A DNA stretch of 64,000 bases from Saccharothrix tamanrassetensis. GTDB lineage: Bacteria; Actinomycetota; Actinomycetes; Mycobacteriales; Pseudonocardiaceae. Made by a program: the position numbers and the translations under genes. Positions 1 to 8,058 of this stretch are shown here, one piece after another. The stretch spans positions 744,001 through 808,000 of the forward strand of contig NZ_JACHJN010000002.1 of NCBI RefSeq assembly GCF_014203665.1, in the 5' to 3' direction. Below the pieces are notes generated by a model. The model ran no database searches. It was not told where the DNA came from and saw nothing but the letters and a program-made list of their open reading frames with translations. Every line of letters starts with the position of its first letter. The first letter of the stretch is position 1.

Positions 1-263
1 CCCGCCACATGGTCTACGTGGCGGCGGCGAAGGCCGAGCGCGGCGAACCGAACATCGGCTTCATCACGGCGGCTGCGAAGTGCTTCGCCTCGGACGTCGC
101 CATGGAGGTCACCACCGACGCCGTGCAGCTGTTCGGCGGCGCCGGCTACACCCGCGACTTCCCGGTCGAGCGCATGATGCGCGACGCCAAGATCACCCAG
201 ATCTACGAGGGCACCAACCAGATCCAGCGGGTCGTCATGTCGCGCGCCCTGCTGAACGGCTAG
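1..263 (+). CDS. Acyl-CoA dehydrogenase, C-terminal end (partial)
   Basis: The reading frame is open from the window edge and stops at 261-263, so only the last ~87 residues are present. They form the C-terminal helical domain of an acyl-CoA dehydrogenase: the run [20 protein letters not shown] followed by [16 protein letters not shown] is the hallmark FAD/dimer-contact segment of short-chain acyl-CoA dehydrogenases. The enzyme oxidises acyl-CoA to enoyl-CoA in the cytoplasm, passing electrons to ETF. Gene order matches mycobacterial fadE25 at the far end of the Rv3240c-Rv3274c block, so this is probably the fadE25 orthologue; that name is inferred from context. Confidence 0.93.
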   Translation, partial: RHMVYVAAAKAERGEPNIGFITAAAKCFASDVAMEVTTDAVQLFGGAGYTRDFPVERMMRDAKITQIYEGTNQIQRVVMSRALLNG

Positions 264-274
264 ATCGAAGGTCT

Positions 275-481
275 TCACCACGGCCTGGAGGTCCCTGATT
301 TGCATGATCGGGCCGCCTCCAGGCCGTGAGCTTGTGAGCCGAACACCCCGTCGACCGCCGGCCGTGCGCGCTCGTGGCCGGACGGCACGAGATGCTTGTA
401 CGTCCGGAGCGTGAAGCCGGGGTCGGAGTGTCCCGGGTACTCGGCCGGCTCCTTGATCGACACGCCTTCGGCGCCGAACTG
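275..481 (-). pseudogene. Tyrosine recombinase (integrase) C-terminal remnant
   Basis: Read on the minus strand this segment encodes GVSIKEPAEYPGHSDPGFTL followed by RTYKHLVPSGHERAR, the end of an actinophage/ICE-type tyrosine integrase. The GHS histidine and the nucleophilic tyrosine region (RTYKHL) are still recognisable, but the catalytic arginine and HxxR boxes upstream are absent: the sequence before it belongs to the SRPBCC gene in another frame. No start codon or Shine-Dalgarno is usable. It is a decayed remnant of an integrated element. A 13-bp inverted repeat (279-291 / 316-328) lies within its 3' end. No tRNA gene is visible beside it. Confidence 0.75.
279..328. repeat. 13-bp inverted repeat in the integrase remnant
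   Basis: CACGGCCTGGAGG at 279-291 is perfectly complementary to 316-328, with a 24-nt spacer. It sits just past the acyl-CoA dehydrogenase stop (263) and inside the integrase relic. It could act as a transcription terminator for the upstream gene, though there is no T-tract and the loop is large; or it may be an old attachment-site arm. Role not determined. Confidence 0.5.
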
Positions 482-528
482 CGGCTGCCGGAGACCCGGA
501 CCTCCGGCAGCGGCGTGGTGCTGCTCCG

Positions 529-1014
529 CTACGCGGCCGACGACGCCAGGTAGCCCGCCAGCCGGTCGTAGCTGGTGTCCGCGCCGTCCCTCATCCCGGT
601 CTCCATCGCGCGGTCCCGGTCGGCCCGGGACGGGTACTTCATGGTCTGCACGACGGTGGTCCGGGACGGGCCGTCGGCGACGAACCGCGTCGTGTTGACC
701 GTCTCCGCCCAGCCCTCGCCCCAAGCCTCCGTCTGCACGGTCCGCTCGTGCGGCGTGACCTCCAGGTAGGTGCCGGTCATGCTCATCTCGGTGCCGTCCG
801 CACGGCGCCACACCATGTGCCACCGACCGCCGACCCGCAGGTCGACCTCGCACACGGGCATCGTCCAGCCCTCCGGCCCGAGCATCCAGTGCACGATGTG
901 CTCCGGCTTGGTGAACGCGTCGAAGACCAGTCGCTGCGGCGCGTCGAACGTGCGCGTGACGGCGACCTCCACGTCGGACGGCGTGCTCCACGGCGAAGCG
1001 GTGTCAGTGGTCAT
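529..1014 (-). CDS. SRPBCC/AHSA1-family protein
   Basis: A 161-residue START-like protein of the AHSA1 (Aha1 C-terminal-like) family: the N-terminal VTRTFDAPQRLVFDAFTKPE, then the tryptophan-rich WMLGPEGW segment and the VGGRWHMVWRRADG turn are diagnostic. The fold has a hydrophobic ligand-binding cavity; no reaction is known. Its start overlaps the end of the ArsR gene by 11 bp, so the two are co-translated. ArsR-SRPBCC pairs are common in actinobacteria and the SRPBCC protein is usually the regulated output; the ligand is unknown. The stop is followed directly by the integrase remnant. Confidence 0.92.
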   Translation of the reverse strand: MTTDTASPWSTPSDVEVAVTRTFDAPQRLVFDAFTKPEHIVHWMLGPEGWTMPVCEVDLRVGGRWHMVWRRADGTEMSMTGTYLEVTPHERTVQTEAWGEGWAETVNTTRFVADGPSRTTVVQTMKYPSRADRDRAMETGMRDGADTSYDRLAGYLASSAA

Positions 1015-1342
1015 CTTCCTGCTCCTTCATCCGTTCCAGGTAGGCGTCGAGGCGGCGGTGGCTGTCGTCCCAGAACCGGCGGTAGCCGTCGGTCCACTCG
1101 GCGACCTCCCGCAACGGGGTCGCGTCGAGCGTGCAGGGGCGCCACTGGGCGTCGCGCCCGCGCACGACCAGCCCGGCCCGTTCCAGCACCCGCAGGTGCT
1201 TGGACACGGCCGGCCCGCTCATCGCGAACGGCGCGGACAGCTCCTTGACGGTGGCCGCCCCCTCCGCCAGGCGGGCGAGGATGGCCCGTCGGGTGGGGTC
1301 GGCCAGGGCCGCGAAGGTGGTGCTCAGCGGATCGTCTGCCAT
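1004..1342 (-). CDS. ArsR-family transcriptional repressor
   Basis: A 112-residue winged-helix protein: LADPTRRAILARLAEGAATV, then a recognition helix region MSGPAVSKHLRVLERAGLV and a beta-wing with GRDAQWRPC. The conserved cysteine pairs of metal-sensing ArsR proteins are missing (only one Cys, in the wing), so it is of the metal-independent ArsR/SdpR-like group that pairs with SRPBCC genes. It overlaps the SRPBCC start by 11 bp. A pair of palindromes lies 9 bp upstream of its start and is the likely autoregulatory operator. Confidence 0.93.
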   Translation of the reverse strand: MADDPLSTTFAALADPTRRAILARLAEGAATVKELSAPFAMSGPAVSKHLRVLERAGLVVRGRDAQWRPCTLDATPLREVAEWTDGYRRFWDDSHRRLDAYLERMKEQEDDH

Positions 1343-1350
1343 CTCTACCT

Positions 1351-1378
1351 AACCACTTGGTTATCTAACCGATTGGTT
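1351..1378. promoter_or_regulatory. Candidate ArsR operator (two AACC-N4-GGTT palindromes)
   Basis: AACCACTTGGTT (1351-1362) and AACCGATTGGTT (1367-1378) are two near-identical palindromes with starts 16 bp apart, about one and a half helical turns. The junction GGTTATCTAACC is itself palindromic. They sit 9 bp before the ArsR ATG (complement of 1340-1342), where a repressor would block transcription or initiation. The gene pair DoxX (plus) and ArsR (minus) diverge from here, so DoxX may also be affected. Binding is inferred. Confidence 0.72.
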
Positions 1379-1486
1379 TTCTACTCGCCTGTCGAGATGC
1401 TGTCAACCGCGTCCGAACGGGCTAGTGTTGTTGAATGTTCATATAACGTCGGCCGCGCACTGACATCGGACGAAGGGAGCCCGAGC

Positions 1487-1891
1487 ATGGTTCGGGACGT
1501 GGCGGCACTCATCGGGCGCATCGGCGTCGGCGTGGTGTTCTTCGCGCACGGCTGGCAGAAGATCACCGAGTGGGGCATCGACGGCACCGCCCAGGCGTTC
1601 CAGGGCATGGGCGTGCCACTGCCCACCCTGGCGGCCTGGTACGCGACCCTGGTCGAACTCGCGGGCGGCGCACTGCTCATCGCGGGCGCGGCACTGCCGA
1701 TCGTCGGCATCCTGCTGGCACTCGACATGTTCGGCGCACTGGTCATCGTGCACCTCCCCAACGGCCTGCTCGGCCAAGGCGGCTACGAACTCGTGCTCGT
1801 CCTCGGTGTGGCCGCCCTCGCGCTCGGCTTCAACGGCGGCGCGCTCACCGTCGACCGCCTGATCCGCCGCAGGCAGCCCGCCGAGGCCTAG
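1487..1891 (+). CDS. DoxX family membrane protein
   Basis: The 134-residue protein starts at ATG 1487 behind the Shine-Dalgarno GAAGGGAG. It has four hydrophobic segments and the DoxX signature: GVVFFAHGWQKITEWG near residues 15-30, then ALLIAGAALPIVGILLALDM and LVLVLGVAALALGFNGG. DoxX-type proteins are inner-membrane proteins linked in mycobacteria to thiol redox homeostasis (with SseA and SodA), but most homologues are uncharacterised. It diverges from the ArsR operon and has no obvious operon partner downstream. Confidence 0.9.
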   Translation: MVRDVAALIGRIGVGVVFFAHGWQKITEWGIDGTAQAFQGMGVPLPTLAAWYATLVELAGGALLIAGAALPIVGILLALDMFGALVIVHLPNGLLGQGGYELVLVLGVAALALGFNGGALTVDRLIRRRQPAEA

Positions 1892-1937
1892 GAACACGAG
1901 CGCCACGAAGCCGAGGCTCCTTGTGCTTTTGAGGATC

Positions 1938-2249
1938 GGTTCTGTGCAGCTTGACGGCAAAGGGTGAGTCCGGGCTCGAAGCGCTCTTGGAGCACGTTGG
2001 TATGCGGCTCTTGCCTTCAGAGCCGTTTGGCTCTCGGTATCGACGCGCATTGCCGCACGTCAAGCGCGAGTCGATCAGCTGGGCGGGTCACTCGGCGGGC
2101 GGCGTGGCACGTCCCAGCGGTCCCCCGGCAGCTCTCAGGGCCGAAGCAATGTGGTCCCGCTGCTCAGTGTTCCCGGCTGCATCCAAGACCTGCGTGCTTT
2201 TGGAGCGCTTCGGGTCCGTGGTCCCTCTTCTGCCGTCAAGCTGCGTAGA
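1938..2249. repeat. Inverted-repeat relic element, MITE-like (~300 bp)
   Basis: This stretch, within the gene-free interval 1892-2284, is bounded by inverted copies of one sequence. GCAGCTTGACGGCA occurs at 1946-1959 and as its reverse complement at 2231-2244, and similarity continues inward for about 60 nt (CGAAGCGCTC plus GCACG in both arms). Read outward-in, both arms encode related peptides (EALLEHVGM on plus, EALQKHAGL on minus), so the arms look like decayed inverted copies of one coding sequence. No transposase and no clear target-site duplication are visible. Base composition is visibly less GC-biased than the flanking genes. Confidence 0.5.
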
Positions 2250-2284
2250 CCATCCTTGAGAGGCTTTCCAGCTCCTGGCCGGCT

Positions 2285-2980
2285 TCAGCCGACGAGGTCC
2301 AGGGTGGTGTGTTCGGTGGTGCGGCGGGCGGGGAGGCGGTCCGGGTCGGCGTTGCTGCACTGCACCAGTGCCCCACCGCCCGCCAGTACTGCCAGGAAGC
2401 TGTTCAGCAGGCCGTCGGGCTGCGTCCACTCGACGGTGGACAGCACGCGGGTGTCCGCTGTGATGCCCAGGGTCGCCGCCCGCTGCCTGGCTTCCGCCAC
2501 CACTTCGTCCACAGTGGACTTGCCGAGTGCGGGCGTCGAACCCGGGACCGGTGACCACGGCATGAACTCGTCGCCGAAGACCCGTACCTCGTCCACGTAG
2601 TCGACTTCGGCGCCGCACCCCATCCCCATGGGGTGCAAGGAAACCGTCGCCGTCACGCCAGCACCGGCGGCCGTTGCGCCGGGCGGTGCGAACGCCACCT
2701 TCGCGCCGGCCGGGTCGTCCGTCACGGCCGCGCCGCACCACCACGCGCCGAGCAGGACGCCGGCGGTCTGCCAGTGGGCGGGCAGGAGTACGGCCACCGG
2801 GTCGCCGGGTTCGACGTCCAGTTCGTCGCGCAGCCAGTTCGCCGTCTTCGCCGCCCAGTTGCCGATGGTCGCCCGGGACAGCTCGACCCTCGTGTCGGCC
2901 GCGTCGTCGTAGTGCGTGATCAGCGGACGGCCTGGACCCGTGGCGAACAGTGGCGTCAGCAGCGTTTCCGTGACGGTCAT
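2285..2980 (-). CDS. TIGR03089 family protein (AMP-binding-like)
   Basis: A 231-residue protein starting at the ATG complementary to 2978-2980. It resembles the N-terminal part of acyl-adenylating enzymes (RVELSRATIGNWAAKTANWL, then LDVEPGDPVAVLLPAHWQTA) but is too short to carry the ATP-binding and C-terminal subdomains. This matches the actinobacterial TIGR03089 family, represented in mycobacteria by Rv3268 beside the LCP gene Rv3267, exactly as here. Function unknown; the truncated adenylation fold suggests a binding rather than catalytic role. It follows the LCP gene with a 43-bp gap and could be co-transcribed. Confidence 0.85.
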   Translation of the reverse strand: MTVTETLLTPLFATGPGRPLITHYDDAADTRVELSRATIGNWAAKTANWLRDELDVEPGDPVAVLLPAHWQTAGVLLGAWWCGAAVTDDPAGAKVAFAPPGATAAGAGVTATVSLHPMGMGCGAEVDYVDEVRVFGDEFMPWSPVPGSTPALGKSTVDEVVAEARQRAATLGITADTRVLSTVEWTQPDGLLNSFLAVLAGGGALVQCSNADPDRLPARRTTEHTTLDLVG

Positions 2981-3023
2981 GCCACCAACCCTGCCATCCG
3001 GCCCCGACCAGCCCCAGGCGGGG

Positions 3024-4208
3024 TCAGTCGACGCAGGGCGGTCCCTGGCGCAGCCCGCGCCGCGGTCCGTCCAGCGAGACACCGGCACCCCCGGCGAACC
3101 TCTGCACGGTGGTGGTGGCGGGGGTGGTCGGCGTGGTGGTGGTCGGGGTGGGCGCGGGGGTCTTCGCGCCCAGGACCTGCGCCACGAACGCCTTCACCTG
3201 GTCGCGGTCCACGGTCACGACGCTCTGCCCGCGCGCGTTGATCGCGCCGACGCCGGTCACCGGGATGGTGGTGAACTCGACGTTGCCGCCCGCCAGGCTC
3301 TGCGCCTGCCCGGCCAGGGTGGCGAGGTCGAACTTCTCGTCCACCACGACGGACTTGGACACGGCGTCGAGCAGGCCGCTGAGCTTGCCCTGGTCGGTGA
3401 ACGTCCCCGCCGACAGCAACTGGGACATCGCCGCCTTCAGGAACACCTGCTGCCGGGTGATCCGACCCAGGTCCCCGTTCGGGATGTTCTTGCGCTGCCG
3501 GACGAACGCCAGCGCGTCACCGCCGGAGACGGTCTGCACGCCGGCCCTGAAGTCCGCGCCCGAGTCGGGGTCGCTGGTCGCGTGGTTCAGGCACACCTCG
3601 ACCCCGCCGATGACCTGGGTGAGCAGGTAGAACCCGTACAGGTTGACCTCGGCGTAGTGGTCGACCCGCACCCCGGTCAGGTCCTGCACGACCTGCACCA
3701 GCGCCCGCCGGCCCGCCTGGTCGCCGAGCTTGGACCGCTCCTCCAGGTCCCGCACGCCCTCGGCGGCGAGCCGTTCCATGGTGAAGAACCTGGTCACCCC
3801 GTACGCCGAGTTGATCTTCTCCTCGCCGTGGTCCGGGATGGACACGGACACGTCGCGCGGGATGGACACCGCGTGCGCCTCGCCGCCGTTGCGGGGCACC
3901 CGCAGCACGATCATGGTGTCCGTGTTCACCGTGTCGGTGGCCTCGGTCCGCAGTTCGCGCAGCACCCGGTCCGGCAGCAGCCTGCCCTGGGCGTCGGTGC
4001 GGCTGTCGCTGCCCACCAGGAGGATGTCCAGCGCGCCGTCGTCGGCCGGCGGGGCGTTGGGGATGTCGGACAGCGCGGTCAGCACGTCCGTCGTGTTCAC
4101 GCTGCCCTGCACGCGCTTGACCGTCGTCCAGCCGTACCCCGCCACCACCAGCACGGCCGCGGACAGCAACGCGACCAGCGTGCGTCCGGTGATCACCGCG
4201 GCCTTCAC
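3024..4208 (-). CDS. LytR-CpsA-Psr (LCP) family ligase
   Basis: A 394-residue type II membrane protein: one N-terminal membrane anchor (residues ~7-25) and an extracellular LCP domain. LCP enzymes move glycopolymers such as arabinogalactan or teichoic acid from a polyprenyl-pyrophosphate carrier to peptidoglycan. Characteristic motifs are LDILLVGSDSRTD (~60-72), NTDTMIVLRVPR (~95-106), SIPRDVSVSIP (~114-124) and the arginine-bearing FVRQR near 240. A Thr/Pro linker (~350-370) precedes a short tail ending in Cys-Val-Asp. It lacks the LytR_C domain of its upstream paralogue. It corresponds by position to mycobacterial Rv3267. Confidence 0.93.
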   Translation of the reverse strand: MKAAVITGRTLVALLSAAVLVVAGYGWTTVKRVQGSVNTTDVLTALSDIPNAPPADDGALDILLVGSDSRTDAQGRLLPDRVLRELRTEATDTVNTDTMIVLRVPRNGGEAHAVSIPRDVSVSIPDHGEEKINSAYGVTRFFTMERLAAEGVRDLEERSKLGDQAGRRALVQVVQDLTGVRVDHYAEVNLYGFYLLTQVIGGVEVCLNHATSDPDSGADFRAGVQTVSGGDALAFVRQRKNIPNGDLGRITRQQVFLKAAMSQLLSAGTFTDQGKLSGLLDAVSKSVVVDEKFDLATLAGQAQSLAGGNVEFTTIPVTGVGAINARGQSVVTVDRDQVKAFVAQVLGAKTPAPTPTTTTPTTPATTTVQRFAGGAGVSLDGPRRGLRQGPPCVD

Positions 4209-4297
4209 GGGCGGTCCTCCTAGTCTGCGCGACGTTGTCCGATCAGGCTAACCACCTTCCGCCGGTCGGAGTCCGGTGACGCGGGCCGGCGGCGTGT

Positions 4298-5839
4298 TCA
4301 GTTGACGCAGACCACACCGTCGGCGGTGATCGGCGGGGTGGGGGTGTCGGACGCGGTGACGGTCCCGGTGACGGTCGTCGTGGTGCCGCCCGCCGACGCC
4401 GGGTCGGACTCGTCGGCCGGCGAGAAGTCGGCGCCCACGTACACCTGCACCTGCCCTCTGGGCACGGAGTCGTCCTCGGCGGCCGTGGCGTTACCGCCGA
4501 GCGCGGACACCACCCGGTCGGCACTGGACCGCTCACCGGGCGCGTGCCGCACGACGCTGCTCTCCAGGTAGTTGCCGGGGGTGGCCTGACCGCGCTGGAA
4601 ACCCTTGCGCGCCAACATCTCCAACACGTTGGACCCCTGCCCGACGACACCGGAGGAGTTGACCACCTGCACCGTGATGGCGGACGGCTGCGGACCGGAC
4701 GGGGTGGTCGACGGCGCGGACGGGTCCGACGTCGAAGAGGAGTCGCCGGCCAGGCCCTTGATGAACTGGCGCACCCGCGCCGGGTCCACCGGCAGCACGT
4801 TGCCGTCACCCCAGGTGTCCGTCGGCTCGCCCACCGGGATGGTGCGGAACTGGATGTTGCCCGACACCAGTCCCTGCATCTGCTCGGCGAACTCGGTGAT
4901 GTTCCAGCGCTCGCTGAGCACCACCGACTTCTTCACCGCCGTCACCAGCCGGTCCAGCTTGCCGAAGTCGGTCAGCGTGCCGGTGGACAGCACCTGGCGG
5001 GCCAGCGCGCCGATGAACACCTGCTGCCGCACGATCCGGTCCAGGTCCCCACCGGGCAGCCCGCCGCGCTGCCGCACGAACGACAGCGCCTCCCGGCCCG
5101 CGATGGTCTGCCGGCCCGCCTGGAAGTCCGCGCCCGAGTCGGAGTCGCTGGTGGCCTTGTTCAGGCACACCTCCACCCCGCCGATGGCCTTCGTCACCTC
5201 GTAGAACGACGCCAGGTTCACCTCGGCGTACCGGTCCACGGTGACCGCGCCGCCGGTGAGCCCCTCGATGGTCCGGATGAGCGTGCGGCGACCCGCCTGG
5301 GTGGCCTCGCGCTCGATCCGCGCGTCGTCCGTCACGCCCTCGTCGCGCAGCCGCTGCGAGGTGTCGTTCTTCTGCCGGGCCATCGCCGAGTTCAGCTTGT
5401 GCTTGCCGAAGCCGTCGGCGATCTCCACGTACGCGTCACGCGGGAACGAGACGGCCACCGCCCGCGTGCCGTCCTGCGGGATGTGCACCAGGATCATGGT
5501 GTCGGTGTTCAGCGTGCCGTCCGCCACACCGCCGTTGAGCAGAGCCAGCACCTCGTCGGACAGCGGCTTGCCCTGCGCGTCGGTGCGGCTGTCGACACCC
5601 ACCAGGAGGATGTCCATCGCGCCGTCCAACGGCTTGCGTGCCGCGCCCTGCTCGGCCACCGAAGACGGGATGACGTCCGTGGTGACGATGCCGTCGTCCA
5701 GGTTGCGCAGATAGCTCCAGCCGTACCAGGAGACCAGCAGCACGGCGGCCGACAAGAGCGCGACGAGTGAACGCCCGGTGAGCACGAGGACACGCCAAGC
5801 GACCGGACCTGCGGCCGATTTGGGCGGACGGGTGTCCAC
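4298..5839 (-). CDS. LytR-CpsA-Psr (LCP) family ligase with LytR_C domain
   Basis: A 513-residue paralogue of the next gene downstream. A membrane anchor at ~20-38 leads to the LCP domain with MDILLVGVDSRTDAQG, NTDTMILVHIPQDG, SFPRDAYVEIADG and FVRQR motifs; residues ~385-475 (AITVQVVNSSGVVGQGSNV and onward) form the LytR_C domain, and a Thr-rich tail ends in Cys-Val-Asn. It acts outside the membrane in attaching glycopolymers to peptidoglycan. It is transcribed divergently from rfbB, whose product feeds rhamnose into the linkage unit. The shared Cys-Val-Asp/Asn terminus of both LCP proteins is unusual. Confidence 0.93.
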   Translation of the reverse strand: MDTRPPKSAAGPVAWRVLVLTGRSLVALLSAAVLLVSWYGWSYLRNLDDGIVTTDVIPSSVAEQGAARKPLDGAMDILLVGVDSRTDAQGKPLSDEVLALLNGGVADGTLNTDTMILVHIPQDGTRAVAVSFPRDAYVEIADGFGKHKLNSAMARQKNDTSQRLRDEGVTDDARIEREATQAGRRTLIRTIEGLTGGAVTVDRYAEVNLASFYEVTKAIGGVEVCLNKATSDSDSGADFQAGRQTIAGREALSFVRQRGGLPGGDLDRIVRQQVFIGALARQVLSTGTLTDFGKLDRLVTAVKKSVVLSERWNITEFAEQMQGLVSGNIQFRTIPVGEPTDTWGDGNVLPVDPARVRQFIKGLAGDSSSTSDPSAPSTTPSGPQPSAITVQVVNSSGVVGQGSNVLEMLARKGFQRGQATPGNYLESSVVRHAPGERSSADRVVSALGGNATAAEDDSVPRGQVQVYVGADFSPADESDPASAGGTTTTVTGTVTASDTPTPPITADGVVCVN

Positions 5840-6003
5840 TGGTGCTGCCTCCCCCGGGGTCCTGCGACGACCGTTTCCAGGTTACGGGTGGGCCGGCGTT
5901 CCGGCCTGCCATTCCCCTTAATACGGGAGACGCTGTAACGGCGGAGTGGGTTGCACGGGTAAACACCGTGGCAGACTGCGATGGACGACCACGGGGGAAG
6001 GGC

Positions 6004-6999
6004 ATGACGATGCGCGTACTGGTCACGGGTGGGGCCGGCTTCATCGGTTCGCACTACGTGCGGGAATTGGTGGGGGGCGCGTACCCGGCCTACGCCGACG
6101 CCGAGGTGGTGGTGCTGGACAAGCTCACCTACGCGGGCAACGAGGCGAACCTGGCGCCGGTCGCGGACGACCCGCGCCTCACGTTCGTGCGCGGCGACAT
6201 CTGCGACCGCGACCTCGTGACGGAGCTGATGGGCCGAACGGACGCGGTCGTGCACTTCGCGGCCGAATCCCATGTAGACCGTTCGATCTCCGGCTCTGCC
6301 GATTTCGTGCTCACGAACGTGTTGGGCACCCAGACGCTGCTCCAGGCGGCACTGGAAGCCGACATCGCGAAATTCGTCCACGTGTCCACCGACGAGGTGT
6401 ACGGCACCATCGCGGAAGGCTCGTGGACCGAGGACCACGCCCTGGAGCCGAACTCGCCCTACTCGGCGTCCAAGGCGTCCTCCGACCTGCTGGCGCGGGC
6501 GTTCCACCGCACCCACGGCCTGCCGGTCAGCATCACGCGGTGCTCGAACAACTACGGGCCGTACCAGTTCCCGGAGAAGGTCATCCCGCTGTTTGTGACC
6601 AACCTCATGGACGGCAAGAAGGTCCCGCTCTACGGCGACGGCCTCAACGTCCGTGACTGGCTGCACGTGGACGACCACTGCCGCGGCATCCAGCTCGTGC
6701 TCGAAGGCGGCCGGGGCGGCGAGACCTACAACATCGGCGGCGGCACCGAGCTGACCAACCGCGAACTCACCGAGCGCCTGCTGACCGCCACCGACCGGGA
6801 CTGGTCGTTCGTGGAACCGGTGACCGACCGCAAGGGCCACGACCGCCGGTACTCCGTGGACATCACCAAGATCTCCACCGAACTCGGCTACGCGCCCCGC
6901 GTCGACTTCACCTCCGGCCTGGCCGCCACCGTCGAGTGGTACCGGGACAACCGGTCGTGGTGGGAGCCGCTCAAGCAGCGCGCGGCACTGGCCGGCTGA
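6004..6999 (+). CDS. rfbB: dTDP-glucose 4,6-dehydratase
   Basis: A 331-residue extended short-chain dehydrogenase starting at ATG 6004 behind GGGGGAAGG. It converts dTDP-glucose to dTDP-4-keto-6-deoxyglucose, the second step of dTDP-L-rhamnose synthesis. Motifs: NAD-binding GGAGFIG (residues 9-15), HFAAESHVDRSI, STDEVYG, the catalytic YSASKASSD (Tyr-x3-Lys), RCSNNYGPYQFPEK and RDWLHVDDH. Longer in-frame upstream extensions have no Shine-Dalgarno. Its stop is 2 bp from the rfbD start, so the two form an operon. Confidence 0.96.
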   Translation: MTMRVLVTGGAGFIGSHYVRELVGGAYPAYADAEVVVLDKLTYAGNEANLAPVADDPRLTFVRGDICDRDLVTELMGRTDAVVHFAAESHVDRSISGSADFVLTNVLGTQTLLQAALEADIAKFVHVSTDEVYGTIAEGSWTEDHALEPNSPYSASKASSDLLARAFHRTHGLPVSITRCSNNYGPYQFPEKVIPLFVTNLMDGKKVPLYGDGLNVRDWLHVDDHCRGIQLVLEGGRGGETYNIGGGTELTNRELTERLLTATDRDWSFVEPVTDRKGHDRRYSVDITKISTELGYAPRVDFTSGLAATVEWYRDNRSWWEPLKQRAALAG

Positions 7000-7001
7000 C
7001 C

Positions 7002-7892
7002 GTGGTCGCACTCCTGGTGCCGGGTGGCCGAGGCCAGCTCGGACACGACCTGGTGGCGTCCACCCCGACCGACGGCCTGGTGCACGCCCCGTCGTCGTCG
7101 GAACTGGACCTGACCGACGCCGACGCGGTGGTCGACGCCGTGGCGGCGTTCGCGTCCTCCGCCCGTGACAGCGAACTCAAGCCGGTCGTGGTGAACGCCG
7201 CGGCGTACACGGCGGTCGACGCGGCGGAAACCGACGAGGACCGTGCTTTCGCGGTCAACGCCGTGGGCCCGGGGTTGCTGGCGTCGGCGTGCCGTGAGCA
7301 CAACGTGCCGCTGATCCACGTGTCCACGGACTACGTGTTCCCCGGCGACGGGCAGCGGCCGTACGAGCCGGACGACCCGACCGGGCCGCGATCTGCCTAC
7401 GGGCGAACGAAACTCGCGGGCGAACAGCGTGTTCTCCAGACGTGGGAACGATCCTGGGTCGTCCGCACCGCGTGGGTCTACGGGGCGGGCGGACCGAACT
7501 TCGTGAAGACCATCGCGCGGCTCGAAGGTGAACGCGACACACTGTCCGTTGTGGACGACCAACGCGGTTCGCCCACCTGGTCGCTCGACCTGGCTTCAGG
7601 GCTGGTCGAACTGGCCGAACTAGTGGTGCGCGGCGGGGAACCGGCCCGCGTGCTGCACGCCACCGGCGGCGGCGAGACCACGTGGTGCGGCTTCGCACGG
7701 GCGATCTTCGCCGAACTCGGCGCCGACCCGGAACGCGTGAAGCCTTGCGGCACCGAGGACTTCCCCCGCCCGGCGCCGCGCCCGGCGTACTCGGTGCTGT
7801 CGGGCCAGGCGTGGGCGGCGGCCGGGTTGACCCCGCTGCGGCCTTGGCAGGAGGCGTTGCGGGCCGCGTTCGCCGCGAAAGCGGTGCCCTGA
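7002..7892 (+). CDS. rfbD: dTDP-4-dehydrorhamnose reductase
   Basis: GTG 7002 is 2 bp after the rfbB stop and gives a 296-residue protein. It reduces dTDP-4-keto-L-rhamnose to dTDP-L-rhamnose with NAD(P)H. The N-terminal nucleotide-binding loop is GGRGQLG; the RmlD signatures VVNAAAYTAVDAAE, STDYVFPGDG and SAYGRTKLAGE (catalytic Tyr-x3-Lys) are intact. Mycobacterial rmlD (Rv3266c) sits beside wbbL1; here the wbbL-like gene is 13 kb away, separated by other glycosyltransferases and by the trypsin/NTPase island. Confidence 0.95.
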   Translation: MVALLVPGGRGQLGHDLVASTPTDGLVHAPSSSELDLTDADAVVDAVAAFASSARDSELKPVVVNAAAYTAVDAAETDEDRAFAVNAVGPGLLASACREHNVPLIHVSTDYVFPGDGQRPYEPDDPTGPRSAYGRTKLAGEQRVLQTWERSWVVRTAWVYGAGGPNFVKTIARLEGERDTLSVVDDQRGSPTWSLDLASGLVELAELVVRGGEPARVLHATGGGETTWCGFARAIFAELGADPERVKPCGTEDFPRPAPRPAYSVLSGQAWAAAGLTPLRPWQEALRAAFAAKAVP

Positions 7893-8058
7893 CGGGTGAG
7901 GTGAGCGGTCCTTTGGAGGGGATGCGGGCATCTCCGAAGGGGGTGGGGGCGTCGACCAGCCGACCTTGGTGTCTTGGACGAGCGTCCCGCCGCCCCGCGA
8001 GCGCGGGTAGGTGACGTCGGATGGTCGGGGTGTTGGCCTGCTGCGGGGGTCGAGTACG

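Noticed and set aside
2088..2207. Fis-type HTH remnant on the minus strand
   Set aside because: ALRAAGG and preceding residues resemble Fis-like ends, but the match is short and the rest of the domain is absent; kept only as a remark within the inverted-repeat finding.
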